Positions 51,106 to 59,645 of a stretch of 64,000 nucleotides of DNA are shown here, in pieces (the first letter of the stretch is position 1; each line of letters starts with the position of its first letter). Under the pieces are notes generated by a model. That model saw only the letters and a program-made list of their open reading frames with translations, was not told where the DNA came from and ran no database searches. The position numbers and the translations under genes are program-made. The DNA comes from Actinomadura barringtoniae (lineage in GTDB: Bacteria > Actinomycetota > Actinomycetes > Streptosporangiales > Streptosporangiaceae). Where the stretch lies: assembly GCF_017573505.1 (NCBI RefSeq), contig NZ_JAGEOJ010000004.1, positions 372,001-436,000 of the forward strand, in the 5' to 3' direction.

Positions 51106-52649
51106 GAGTGCTCCTCCAGATCGGGCACCGAGGCGCGGCTGACCTTGCCGGCCGCGCTGCGCTCCAGCTCGGGAACGAACTCCACCCGCCGTGGGGTCTT
51201 GAAGTGGGCCAGCCTGTCGCGGGCGAACGCGACCAGGTCGGCGGTGAGCTCGTCGTCGGTGGCGGGCGCCTCGGCGTCGCGGACCACGAGCGCGACCGGG
51301 ATCTCGCCGAGGCGGTCATCGGGCCTGCCGAAGACGCGGATGTCGTGGACGAGCGGGTGCTCGCGCAGGACGTCCTCGATCTCCTCGGGCCACACCTGGA
51401 AGCCGCCGCACTTGATCATGTCGCGCTTGCGGCCGGACAGCCACAGGACGCCGTCCTCGTCGACGTGGCCCATGTCGCCGGTGTGCACCCAGCCGTCGCG
51501 GACCAGCTCGGCCGACGCCTCGGCGTCGTCGACGTAGCCCTTGGTGAGCTCGGACCGCACGACGACCTCGCCCTCGGCGCCGGTCGGCAGGGCGGCGCCG
51601 TCGTCGTCGCGGATCTCCAGCTCGACGCCCGGGTAGATCCGGCCCGCCGAGCCGGGCCTCCACAGGCCGGCCTTCATGTCCCTGCCGTTCCAGCCGGCGA
51701 TGTGGCCGGACTCGGTGGAGCCGTAGCTCACCAGGATCGGGACGCGGTAGCGCTCCTCGAACTGGCGCCGCACCGTCCACGAGATGGCCTGGCCGGCGAC
51801 CAGGACGTGCTTCACCCCCTCGAACGGGAGGTCGCGGTCGGCGTGCACGATGTCGTAGACCATCGTGGGCAGGAAGAAGAAGTTGTCGAAGGCGAACCGT
51901 TCCATCAGGCCCGCCAGCCGGTCGATCCCGAAGCGTTCCCACACGACCGCGCCGCGGCCGACGAAGTAGCCGAACAGCAGGGCGTGCTGGCCGCCGGAGT
52001 GGAACAGCGGCAGGGCGATCAGGTTGGCCTTGGCGTCGGGCGCCGCCGTCCCCTGTCCCGTCGAGCCGGTCGAGACCCGGGCGAGGCGTTCCAGCGAGCC
52101 GAGCGTCCCGCCGTGCGTGACGCTCACCGCCTTGGGGCGCCCGGTGGTCCCGCCGGTGAACAGGATGCACGACTCCCAGTCCGCCTCGACGTCGACCGCG
52201 TTCACCCGGGCCTCGCCGCCCCAGGACAGCGGCCGTACGCCGCCGGCAGGGACCTGCGTTGAGATCGAACGGATCGCGAGGGTCGCGTCGTCGAGGTCGG
52301 CGACGGCGTCGGTACGGCCGGCGTCGACGAGCAGCAGCTTCGGGTCGGTCTTCGCGACCGACTCGGCGAGCTCGGCGGCGTTGTAGAGACTGCTGATCGT
52401 GACCGGGACGGCGCCGAGCTTCCACGCGCCGAACAGGAAGAACACGATCTCCGGGCCGTTGGCCAGGTAGAACGCGACCCGGTCGCCCGGCCCGACGCCC
52501 TCCGCGGCCAGTGCCCGCGCGACGCCTCCGGCGACGAGGTCGATCTGGTCGAACGTCCAGGACCGGCCGTCCTCGCCGTACAGGCCCACGGCCTCGCCGC
52601 GCTCGGCGGCGCGCGCTTCGAGGATCCGGGCGAGGTTGGTGCCGCTCAT
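51102..52649 (-). CDS. Acyl-CoA synthetase (AMP-forming)
   Basis: A 515-aa ANL ligase: 'ILFTGGTTGRPKAVSVTH' phosphate loop, 'YGSTESG' adenine motif, 'GWVHTGDMG' with the ribose-binding Asp, hinge 'DMIKCGGFQVWPEEIE', and the catalytic Lys in 'SAAGKVSR'. It makes acyl-CoA from a carboxylic acid. ATG 52649 overlaps the stop of LLM C (ATGA). Being between LLM genes, it probably activates the substrate that they reduce or oxidise. Confidence 0.92.
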   Translation of the reverse strand: MSGTNLARILEARAAERGEAVGLYGEDGRSWTFDQIDLVAGGVARALAAEGVGPGDRVAFYLANGPEIVFFLFGAWKLGAVPVTISSLYNAAELAESVAKTDPKLLLVDAGRTDAVADLDDATLAIRSISTQVPAGGVRPLSWGGEARVNAVDVEADWESCILFTGGTTGRPKAVSVTHGGTLGSLERLARVSTGSTGQGTAAPDAKANLIALPLFHSGGQHALLFGYFVGRGAVVWERFGIDRLAGLMERFAFDNFFFLPTMVYDIVHADRDLPFEGVKHVLVAGQAISWTVRRQFEERYRVPILVSYGSTESGHIAGWNGRDMKAGLWRPGSAGRIYPGVELEIRDDDGAALPTGAEGEVVVRSELTKGYVDDAEASAELVRDGWVHTGDMGHVDEDGVLWLSGRKRDMIKCGGFQVWPEEIEDVLREHPLVHDIRVFGRPDDRLGEIPVALVVRDAEAPATDDELTADLVAFARDRLAHFKTPRRVEFVPELERSAAGKVSRASVPDLEEHS

Positions 52650-53635
52650 CGCGGTCCCCCGTTCAACCGGGGGATGACCTCGGCGCCGAACCGGCGGATC
52701 TGCCCCATCGTCTCCTCCTGACCGCCGCCCACGAACTGGAGCCGCAGGGACACCTCGGTGATGCCGAGCTCGTCCTCCCAGCGGCGCAGCTTGGCGACGA
52801 TGTCGTCCGCGGTGCCCACCAGGCAGTCCTCGGCCAGGTAGCGGTCGAGGTCGAGGGTCTGGGCGTCCTCCCACGACTTGTAGCCCGCGTACTGGCGCTC
52901 CATATGGGGCCGTACGCCCGCGATCGCCGCCGCGCGCGTGTCGGCGACGTAGGCCTCGCGGGCCATCGGGTACTCGCGTTCGAGCGGGAAACCGTGCTCG
53001 GCCAGCGTGTCCCGGTAGATCTTCAGCATCGTCGCGAGCTGGGCGTCGTTGCCCTTCGGGCCGATGAGCCAGGGCGCGTCCAGGCGGGCGGCGCGCCGGA
53101 CCGCGGGTTCGGCGAACGCGCCGATCCAGATCGGCGGGCCGCCGGGCTGGACGGGGCGCAGCGGCAGTGACGCCCCGGGCGCCTCGCCCCAGCTGCCCTT
53201 GATGTCGAGGGTCTCCCCCGCCCACAGGGAGCGGAGGATCGGCACGTACTCGCGCAGCCTCCGCAGCCGGTCGTCCCAGGCGACGCCGAACGCCGCGTTC
53301 TCGCGCTTGCGGTAACCGGCGCCCAGGCCGACCGTCAGCCGGCCCTTGGAGAGCACGTCGAGGGAGGCCAGGTCCTCGGCGAGCGCGACCGGGTTCAGCA
53401 GCGGCGCCAGCAGCACGCCGAACCCGATGCGGATGCGCGAGGTGGAGGCGGCCAGGTGCCCCGCGAGCGGGACGGGCTGGAGGAACGCCGACTTGGCCAG
53501 GTAGTGGTGCCCGAGGTAGAGGGCGTGGAACCCGGCCTCCTCGGCGGCGGCGGCCTGCCGGAGAACGTCGTCGAGCCCGTCGACCGCCGATGCCGAGGGG
53601 TCGAACTGGGCGCTCAGGAAGGCGCTGATCTTCAC
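52646..53635 (-). CDS. LLM-class (probably F420-dependent) oxidoreductase C
   Basis: A 329-aa luciferase-like protein: 'MKISAFLSAQFDPSASAVDGLDDVLRQAAAAEEAGFHALYLGHHYL', 'IGFGVLLAPLLNPVALAEDLASLDVLSKGRLTVGLGAGYRKRENAAFG', and 'PPIWIGAFAEPAVRRAARL'. It is distinct from A/B in its N-terminus. The GTG start overlaps the stop of LLM D (GTGA). Confidence 0.88.
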   Translation of the reverse strand: MKISAFLSAQFDPSASAVDGLDDVLRQAAAAEEAGFHALYLGHHYLAKSAFLQPVPLAGHLAASTSRIRIGFGVLLAPLLNPVALAEDLASLDVLSKGRLTVGLGAGYRKRENAAFGVAWDDRLRRLREYVPILRSLWAGETLDIKGSWGEAPGASLPLRPVQPGGPPIWIGAFAEPAVRRAARLDAPWLIGPKGNDAQLATMLKIYRDTLAEHGFPLEREYPMAREAYVADTRAAAIAGVRPHMERQYAGYKSWEDAQTLDLDRYLAEDCLVGTADDIVAKLRRWEDELGITEVSLRLQFVGGGQEETMGQIRRFGAEVIPRLNGGPR

Positions 53636-54714
53636 CCGGCGACCCTCTCGGGCGTCGCGGCGACCGGCTCCTGCGCGCGGAAGTGCGGGATGACCTTCGC
53701 CGCGAACTCCTCCATGGACCGCAGGGCCGCCTTGCGGTCCAGCGACGGGATGCGGAACCAGCCGATGTAGTGGTTGATGCCGAGCTGGTCGCGCAGCATC
53801 TCGATGGTCTCGATGACCTGGCCGGCCGAGCCGAAGTTGCCGCCGTGCGTCAGCGTCTGCTCCAGCGTGAGCAGCTGGATGTTCTTGGCGACGGCCTCGT
53901 AGTAGGCCCGTTCCTTCGCCATGGCCTGCTCGGAGCCCGGGATGACCTTGCCGACCGACTGGTAGTAGTTCAGCGCGGCCCGGGCCGCCTCGCGCAGGCC
54001 GTCCTCGCTCTCGCCGCTCCAGACCTGCTGCATGTACGGCAGGTCGTAGGAGGTGACGTCGAAGCCGTTCTCGGCCATCGCCGCCCGGTACAGGTCATAG
54101 TTCTTCTGCATGATGCCGAGCGGCGTGAAGTTGGGCGAGGTGATGATCGGCTCGCCGATCGCGCCGCGTTCCCGGAAGCTGTCCGGCGACACCGTGCCCT
54201 GCAGGATCGGCGGGCCGCCCGGGGTGAACGGCCGCGGGTAGGTGGTGATGCCTTCGTAGTGGAGCACCTCACCGTGGTAGCTGAAGTTCTCCTGGGTGAG
54301 GGCCAGGCGGAGGACGTCCAGGGTCTCCTTGTACCGAACCTTGGACTCCTCCAGCGGGATCCCGAAGCCGGCGAACTCCGACGGCTGGTAGCCGCGGCCG
54401 ACGCCGATGACCACGCGGCCGCCCGACAGCACGTCCAGCGCCGCGATGTCCTCGGCCAGCCGGAGCGGGTCGTGCAGCGGCAGGACCAGGACGGCGGTGC
54501 CGATGGTGATCGACTTCGTCCGCTCGGCCACGGCCATGGCGAAGTTGATCGGGCTGCCGAGGATGCCGTACTTGGAGAAGTGGTGCTCGGCCAGCCAGAC
54601 CGAGTCGAAACCGAGCCGGTCGGCGAGCTCGATCTCCTCGAGGGTCTCGCGCAGCACCTGGTGGTCCGACGCCCCGTCGCTCACGGGGAACAGGTTCATG
54701 ATCCCGAACTTCAC
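53632..54714 (-). CDS. LLM-class (probably F420-dependent) oxidoreductase D
   Basis: A 360-aa luciferase-like protein: 'MKFGIMNLFPVSDGASDHQVLRETLEEIELADRLGFDSVWLAEHHFSKYG', which has the bacterial-luciferase-like 'EHH' motif, then 'IGTAVLVLPLHDPLRLAEDIAALDVLSGGRVVIGVGRGYQPSEFAGFG' and 'PILQGTVSPDSF'. GTG 54714 with AGGAG 5 bp upstream is the start. The longer open frame would include the promoter and operator. It is promoter-proximal in the seven-gene operon. Confidence 0.88.
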   Translation of the reverse strand: MKFGIMNLFPVSDGASDHQVLRETLEEIELADRLGFDSVWLAEHHFSKYGILGSPINFAMAVAERTKSITIGTAVLVLPLHDPLRLAEDIAALDVLSGGRVVIGVGRGYQPSEFAGFGIPLEESKVRYKETLDVLRLALTQENFSYHGEVLHYEGITTYPRPFTPGGPPILQGTVSPDSFRERGAIGEPIITSPNFTPLGIMQKNYDLYRAAMAENGFDVTSYDLPYMQQVWSGESEDGLREAARAALNYYQSVGKVIPGSEQAMAKERAYYEAVAKNIQLLTLEQTLTHGGNFGSAGQVIETIEMLRDQLGINHYIGWFRIPSLDRKAALRSMEEFAAKVIPHFRAQEPVAATPERVAG

Positions 54715-54726
54715 TGTGACTCCTAT

Positions 54727-54744
54727 ATTCCGACCAGTCGGTAT
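54727..54744. promoter_or_regulatory. Operator ATTCCGACCAGTCGGTAT (site 1)
   Basis: An 18-bp site with CCGAC/GTCGG symmetry, 12 bp upstream of LLM D. It differs by one base from site 2 at 58595-58612. The form is typical of TetR-family operators. It probably overlaps the promoter of the LLM operon. Confidence 0.7.
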
Positions 54745-54759
54745 GTTATCTGCCGAAGT

Positions 54760-54790
54760 GTGGGGCCCGCAAGGAAACGGACCGCCCCAC
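54760..54790 (-). terminator. Terminator of the acyl-CoA dehydrogenase operon
   Basis: GTGGGGC (54760-54766) and GCCCCAC (54784-54790), 7-bp perfect arms with a 17-nt loop, 25 bp after the stop of the downstream dehydrogenase gene. Confidence 0.5.
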
Positions 54791-54814
54791 GCCCCGCCTA
54801 CACGCCGGCCCCCA

Positions 54815-55837
54815 TCAGGCGCTCCGGCGGTGCCGGACCTGCAGTTCACCGACCCGGCGCCGGTGCCACGAGCCGCGGCCCAGCCACGCGTCGAGCACGT
54901 GCGCGCGCCGCAGGTACAGGTGCGGGTCCGCCTCCATCGTGATGCCCATGCCGCCGTGCACCTGGACGCAGCGTTCGGCGGCGAAGACCGCGGCCTTCCC
55001 GGCCGCGGCTTTGGCGGCGTGCACGAGGTGCTCTCCCTCGGGCCTGCCCTTGTCGACGGCCCAGGCCGCGTACAGGGTCAGGTCCCAGGCCGCCTTGCGG
55101 TACTTGACCGCGTCGGCGAGCTGGAACGCCACGCCCTGGAACGAGCCGATGATTCGCCCGAACTGCGCGCGGGTCCTCGCGTACTCGGCGGCGAGTTCGA
55201 TGGCGCCTGCCGCGACGCCGCACAGCCCGGCGGCGGCGACGAGCGTCGCGCGCCCGGCGCCGGGCCCGGCGGGTCCGGCATCGGGTGGCGCCGTGAAGGT
55301 CACGTCGGACAGCGGAGTGGAGGGGTCGAACGACTCGCGGGCCGTGATCCCCGCCGGGACGGCGATCCAGACCCCGTCCGGGCCGAGCACGGTGAAGCCG
55401 TCCGCCTGGGCCGCGTACGGCACCAGCGTGCGGACGAGCGGGTCGGTCCCCTCGCCGGTTCCGACACCGGGCCAGCCTGGCGAGCCGGGGATGTCGACCG
55501 CGGGCGCGAGGACCGTGCGGCCCTCCAGCACGTCGTCGGGCAGCGGCCCGAGGCCCGCGGCCAGCTGGACCGCCGCCGCGTGGGCAGGGAACCGGCTCGG
55601 CACCAGGCGCTCGCCCAGCACCTCGACCGCCACGAGCAGGTCGATCAGGGGCGACCCCATGCCGCCGGCGGACTCGGGCACGCCGAGCAGCCCGAAGTCG
55701 GCCAGCAGGACGGCGTCGCAGCCGGGCGGCCGCCACTCCCCCGCGAGCGCGTCGCGCGCGGTGACCGTCTCCGCCTCGGCGATCGAACGGAGGGACTCCT
55801 GGATGTCCCGCTGCTCCTGGGTGAACGTCGCTTCCAT
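54815..55837 (-). CDS. Acyl-CoA dehydrogenase, smaller partner subunit
   Basis: A 340-aa acyl-CoA dehydrogenase-like protein: 'FTQEQRDIQESLRSIAEAETV' at the N-terminus, a shortened middle domain ('SDVTFTAPPDAG'), and 'ARTRAQFGRIIGSFQGVAFQLAD' and 'VQVHGGMGITMEADPHLYLRRAHVL' at the C-terminus. It is shorter than a complete FadE (about 380-400 aa) and immediately follows a full-length one (12 bp gap). This is the layout of actinobacterial alpha2-beta2 dehydrogenases used on steroid side chains and other bulky acyl-CoAs (family knowledge). It would dehydrogenate an acyl-CoA with FAD. Confidence 0.87.
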   Translation of the reverse strand: MEATFTQEQRDIQESLRSIAEAETVTARDALAGEWRPPGCDAVLLADFGLLGVPESAGGMGSPLIDLLVAVEVLGERLVPSRFPAHAAAVQLAAGLGPLPDDVLEGRTVLAPAVDIPGSPGWPGVGTGEGTDPLVRTLVPYAAQADGFTVLGPDGVWIAVPAGITARESFDPSTPLSDVTFTAPPDAGPAGPGAGRATLVAAAGLCGVAAGAIELAAEYARTRAQFGRIIGSFQGVAFQLADAVKYRKAAWDLTLYAAWAVDKGRPEGEHLVHAAKAAAGKAAVFAAERCVQVHGGMGITMEADPHLYLRRAHVLDAWLGRGSWHRRRVGELQVRHRRSA

Positions 55838-55849
55838 TCCGTCCTCCGT

Positions 55850-57001
55850 TCAGCGTGAACGGGGCAGGCTCAGCACCCGCTCCGCAAGGATCGACTTCTG
55901 GACCTCTTCGGTGCCGCCCTCGATGGTGTGGGCACGCGCGCGAAGGTAGTGGCGCATCCGGGCCGCGGCGCCCGCTCCGTCGAGCAGCACTCCCCCGGCC
56001 TCGTCGATCTGCACCGCCAGCCGGTTGGCGTCCTGCACGACACCGGCCCACAGGCTCTTCAGCGCCGAGGTCTCCGGACCCGGCGCGCTTCCCGCGCGGG
56101 TCTCCCCGACCATGCGCAGCGAGCCGATCCGGACGGCCTCGGCGTCGCAGCGCAGCGCGCCGATCGCGTCGTGGAAGGACGAGTCGCCGGCCACACCGCG
56201 TTCCAGGGCCAGGTCGGTGAGCCGGTCGACGGCCTGCCGCGCCCAGACCCACAGGTTGAGCGCCATGCTGCCGCGTTCGAAGGCCAGCGTGGTCAGCGCG
56301 ACCCGCCAGCCGTTGCCCACGCCGCCGAGCACGTCCTCGTCCGGGACGAACACGCCGTCGATGAACATCTCGTTGAACTCGGTGTCGCCGTTGATCATGA
56401 CCAGCGAGCGGACCTCGAACTCCTCCATCGGCGCGAGGAGGTAGCTGATGCCCTGGTGCTTGGGCGCGTCCGGGTCGGTGCGCGCCAGCAGCAGGCACTT
56501 GGAGGCGTTGTGCGCGTTCGACGTCCAGATCTTCGATCCGGTCACGCGCCAGCCGCCGTCCACCTTGACCGCCGCGGTCTGCAGGCTGGCCAGGTCCGAG
56601 CCGGAGCCGGGCTCGCTGAAGCCCTGGCACCAGTAGTCGGTGCCCTTCAGGATGCCCGGCAGGTGACGGGCCTGCTGCTCGGGCGTGCCGTGCGCGATGA
56701 TCGTCGGCCCGGCGAGCATCATGCCGACGCCGTTCAGCGCGTACGGGGCGCCCCGCAGCTCGGCCTCCTCGTTGAAGATGGCCTGCGAGATCGCGTCCAT
56801 GCCGCGCCCGCCGTGCTCGACCGGCCACGAGAGCCCGGCCCAGCCGGCCTCGCACATGCGGTCCTGGTAGAGGCGCGACCAGCGGGTGCGCTCCTCCTCG
56901 GTCAGGTCCTCCTGATCCGGGACGTCCTGGAGCGCCCCGTCGAGCCAGCCGCCGACCTCCCGGCGGAACGCCAGTTCGGCGGCGCTGTCATCGAAGTCCA
57001 T
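55850..57001 (-). CDS. Acyl-CoA dehydrogenase, larger partner subunit
   Basis: A 383-aa acyl-CoA dehydrogenase: 'WAGLSWPVEHGGRGMDAI', the FAD/substrate loop 'WCQGFSEPGSGSDLASLQTAA', 'VTGSKIWTSNAHNA' and the C-terminal 'RAHTIEGGTEEVQKSILAERVLSLPR'. In this family the acid residue near 'IEGGTEE' is the place to look for the catalytic base. ATG 57001 after AGGTGAAG is preferred; GTG 57007 is possible. It lies between the ligase and the smaller subunit, as expected for one pathway step. Confidence 0.9.
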   Translation of the reverse strand: MDFDDSAAELAFRREVGGWLDGALQDVPDQEDLTEEERTRWSRLYQDRMCEAGWAGLSWPVEHGGRGMDAISQAIFNEEAELRGAPYALNGVGMMLAGPTIIAHGTPEQQARHLPGILKGTDYWCQGFSEPGSGSDLASLQTAAVKVDGGWRVTGSKIWTSNAHNASKCLLLARTDPDAPKHQGISYLLAPMEEFEVRSLVMINGDTEFNEMFIDGVFVPDEDVLGGVGNGWRVALTTLAFERGSMALNLWVWARQAVDRLTDLALERGVAGDSSFHDAIGALRCDAEAVRIGSLRMVGETRAGSAPGPETSALKSLWAGVVQDANRLAVQIDEAGGVLLDGAGAAARMRHYLRARAHTIEGGTEEVQKSILAERVLSLPRSR

Positions 57002-57034
57002 CTTCACCTGCCCGGTCGCTGTGTTTCGGAGCCG

Positions 57035-58576
57035 TCACGCGCGGACCTCCCCGGTGTCCGCCAGCCGGGCCTTGTAGAGCTTCCCGTTGGGGTCGCGCGG
57101 CAGCGCCGCGTGCACGAAGTAGGCCTTCGGGAGCTTCGGCCCGGCCAGCCGGGCGGCGAGGTGGTCCTGGATCGCCCGTACGGCGGTGGAGGCGTCCGGC
57201 GCGGAGTCGTGGAGGACGATGTGCGCCGCGGGCACCTCGCCGTAGTCGGGGTCCGGCGCGCCGACGACGCCCGCGTCCGCGATCCACTCGTGCGCGACGA
57301 GGGCGCCCTCGATCTCGGCGGGGTAGACGTTCACGCCGCCCACCAGGATCAGCTCGGCGGCGCGGCCGGTGATGTAGAGGAAGCCGTCCTCGTCGACGTG
57401 GCCGACGTCCCAGACGGTCATGAGCCCGTCGCGGCGCGAGCCGTCGGTCTTGCCGGGGTCGTTGTGGTACTCGACCCTGTCCTCGCCCTGGCGCATGTAG
57501 ACGATGCCGGTCTCGCCGGTCGCGACCTCGCGGCCGGCGTCGTCGAGGATCTTCAGGGTCGAGATCGAGGCGGGCCGGCCGACGGTGCCGGGGTGGGCGA
57601 GCCACTCCCGCGGCCGCGCGATCGTCGTGCCGACCTCGGTCGAGCCGTAGTACTCGTAGATCACCGGGCCGAACCAGTCCAGCATCGCCTGCTTGACCTC
57701 GGCCGGGCACGGCGCGGCACCGTGCAGCACGTACCGCAGCGAGGAGACGTCGGCCGCGTCGCGCACCTCGTCGGGGAGCCGCAGCAGCCGGTGGAAGTGC
57801 GTGGGGACCATGCTCGTGCCGGTGACCCGGTGCTTCTGGACGCGCTGGAGGAACCCCTCCGGGGTCCAGCCGTCCATCAGGACGAGCGTGCCGCCCCAGT
57901 TCAGCGCCCCGATCGCGGGCGTGATGTTGGCCGAGTGGTACATCGGCGCGGAGACCAGCCATGAGGCGAACGCCTCGCGGTGCATGCCGAACTCGTTGAA
58001 CAGCCAGACGTAGGTGAGGGCGCCCTTGTCGGCACTGACGCCGCTGAGCCGGCGCTTGACGCCCTTGGGGCGGCCGGTGGTGCCGGAGGTGTACATCATC
58101 AGCGACCCGTTCGGGGTCGTCTCCGGGTCGGTCGCCGGCATACCCGCGGTCAGCTCCGGCAGCGCGCGGGCCTTCTCCGGCGTGCCGTCGACGAAGACCT
58201 CGACGCCGGGGCCCGCCGCCGCGAGGACCGTCGCCTCGACGCGCTCCGAGCACAGGACGACCTTGGCGCCGCTGTCCTCCAGGATGTAGGCGATCTCCGG
58301 CGTGGTCAGGTGGTAGTTGATCGTGACGAGGTAGAGGCCCGACTGCATCGCCGCCAGGTACGCGGCGGCCAGGGCGGCGCTGTTGTGCATGACCACGGCG
58401 GCCGTGTCGCCCTCGTTCACCCCGCGGGCGCGCAGGCCGTGGCAGATCCGGTTCACCTCGGCGAACAGCTCGCCGTAGGTGATGCGCTCGTCCTCGGCCG
58501 TGATGATCGCGCACAGGTCCGGGTCGGACACGGCCCAGAGGCGGAAGCCGACCTGCTCCTGCGTCTCCTCGGTCAT
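57035..58576 (-). CDS. Acyl-CoA synthetase (AMP-forming)
   Basis: A 513-aa ANL ligase: 'LMMYTSGTTGRPKGVKRRL' loop, 'YYGSTEVG', 'MTVWDVGHVDEDGFLYITGR' (the ribose-binding Asp is in DVGH, where most have TGD), hinge 'LILVGGVNVYPAEIE' and the final Lys in 'NGKLYKARL'. ATG 58576 with GGGAGTGAG upstream is the start. It heads the ligase-dehydrogenase operon and lies 18 bp from operator site 2. Its substrate is likely the same bulky acid whose CoA ester the dehydrogenase pair oxidises. Confidence 0.92.
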   Translation of the reverse strand: MTEETQEQVGFRLWAVSDPDLCAIITAEDERITYGELFAEVNRICHGLRARGVNEGDTAAVVMHNSAALAAAYLAAMQSGLYLVTINYHLTTPEIAYILEDSGAKVVLCSERVEATVLAAAGPGVEVFVDGTPEKARALPELTAGMPATDPETTPNGSLMMYTSGTTGRPKGVKRRLSGVSADKGALTYVWLFNEFGMHREAFASWLVSAPMYHSANITPAIGALNWGGTLVLMDGWTPEGFLQRVQKHRVTGTSMVPTHFHRLLRLPDEVRDAADVSSLRYVLHGAAPCPAEVKQAMLDWFGPVIYEYYGSTEVGTTIARPREWLAHPGTVGRPASISTLKILDDAGREVATGETGIVYMRQGEDRVEYHNDPGKTDGSRRDGLMTVWDVGHVDEDGFLYITGRAAELILVGGVNVYPAEIEGALVAHEWIADAGVVGAPDPDYGEVPAAHIVLHDSAPDASTAVRAIQDHLAARLAGPKLPKAYFVHAALPRDPNGKLYKARLADTGEVRA

Positions 58577-58594
58577 CTCACTCCCTTGAACTAC

Positions 58595-58612
58595 ATTCCG
58601 ACCATTCGGTAT
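58595..58612. promoter_or_regulatory. Operator ATTCCGACCATTCGGTAT (site 2)
   Basis: 17 of 18 bases match site 1 (54727-54744). It lies in the 67-bp divergent region between the ligase (minus) and the metallo-beta-lactamase-fold gene (plus), so one bound repressor could control both. Confidence 0.7.
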
Positions 58613-58643
58613 CTTTATCGCAGAGTAGAGGGGATCACCCGAC

Positions 58644-59645
58644 ATGTCCATACCTGTCAGCGGACAACATGCCGCGGCCTACCGAGCCCGTGAAGTCCCA
58701 GGTCCGCTGCGCGTCGGCGACGGCGTCCACGCCGTCCCGGTGCCCCTGAACGGCAGCCCGCTCAGGTCCGTCACGGTCTTCCTCATCGAGACCTCCGACG
58801 GCCTCGTCCTCATCGACGCCGGGTACGAGCACCCCTCGTGCTGGGAGTCGTTCACGGCGTCCCTGGGCGAGATCGGGCACGACCTCGCCGACATCCGGCT
58901 GGTGCTGCTCACCCACGACCATCCCGACCACGTCGGCTTCGCCCACCGGATCAGGGCGGCGTCCGGGGCCGCGATCGCCATGGGCCGCGACGACGACTTC
59001 GCCCACCAGCGCCGCGTGCGCGGCGGCGGGTTCCTGGTCCAGCTGCGCGGGGCCCTGGAACGGACCGGCGCGCCCCGGGACGTCATCGACGGCATGTACG
59101 GCGCCGCCGTCAAGGTCGCCCACCACGCCGAGAACCTGGAGCTCGACCACTCCCCCGAGGGCGACTCCGAGCACGTCCTGGGCGACACGACGATCCTCGG
59201 GATCCACACCCCGGGCCACACCTACGGCCACACCGTCTACCTCGACACCTCGCGCGGCATCGTGTTCACCGGGGACACGATGATGGCCGAGGGACCGACC
59301 CAGCTGGCCATCCCGAGCCTGCCGGGCGACGACCCGGCCGGCGACCTGCTGGCATCCCTGGACCGCATCCGCGACCTCGGGGCCGAGATCGCCTGCCCGG
59401 CACACCAGTTCCCCTACCGGGACATCGCCCGGCGGGCCGAGGAGCTGAAGGCCCACCACCAGGCCGAACTCGACACCGTGGAACGGCTCCTGCGCACCTA
59501 CGACACCGCCTGGGAGATCGTTCCGCACCTGGAGTGGGCCAAGCCGTGGGACGAGCTCGGCCCCGGGACCAAGCGCTTCGCGCTGGTTCATACGCTGTCG
59601 CTCATCCTGGGCGTCACCCGCCGATCCCCCGCGATCATGGGTTGA
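58644..59645 (+). CDS. Metallo-beta-lactamase-fold hydrolase
   Basis: A 333-aa MBL-fold enzyme. The metal motif 'LTHDHPDHVG' (His91, His93, Asp95, His96) is complete, with 'IHTPGHTYGHT' and 'FTGDTMM' supplying further ligands. A helical C-terminal domain (about 240-333) resembles glyoxalase II or LACTB2-like thioesterases, so hydrolysis of an acyl-CoA or thioester is plausible. It is the only plus-strand gene in the right-hand block, divergent from the ligase across operator site 2. Its stop abuts the convergent ligase stop with no gap. Confidence 0.85.
   Translation: MSIPVSGQHAAAYRAREVPGPLRVGDGVHAVPVPLNGSPLRSVTVFLIETSDGLVLIDAGYEHPSCWESFTASLGEIGHDLADIRLVLLTHDHPDHVGFAHRIRAASGAAIAMGRDDDFAHQRRVRGGGFLVQLRGALERTGAPRDVIDGMYGAAVKVAHHAENLELDHSPEGDSEHVLGDTTILGIHTPGHTYGHTVYLDTSRGIVFTGDTMMAEGPTQLAIPSLPGDDPAGDLLASLDRIRDLGAEIACPAHQFPYRDIARRAEELKAHHQAELDTVERLLRTYDTAWEIVPHLEWAKPWDELGPGTKRFALVHTLSLILGVTRRSPAIMG

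Noticed and set aside
53632..54849. Longer LLM D protein starting at 54849
   Set aside because: The extra 45 residues read through the operator and a terminator hairpin and do not resemble the family. GTG 54714 has AGGAG.
55928..57964. 678-codon plus-strand frame
   Set aside because: Antisense shadow of the acyl-CoA dehydrogenase and ligase genes, with no recognisable fold.
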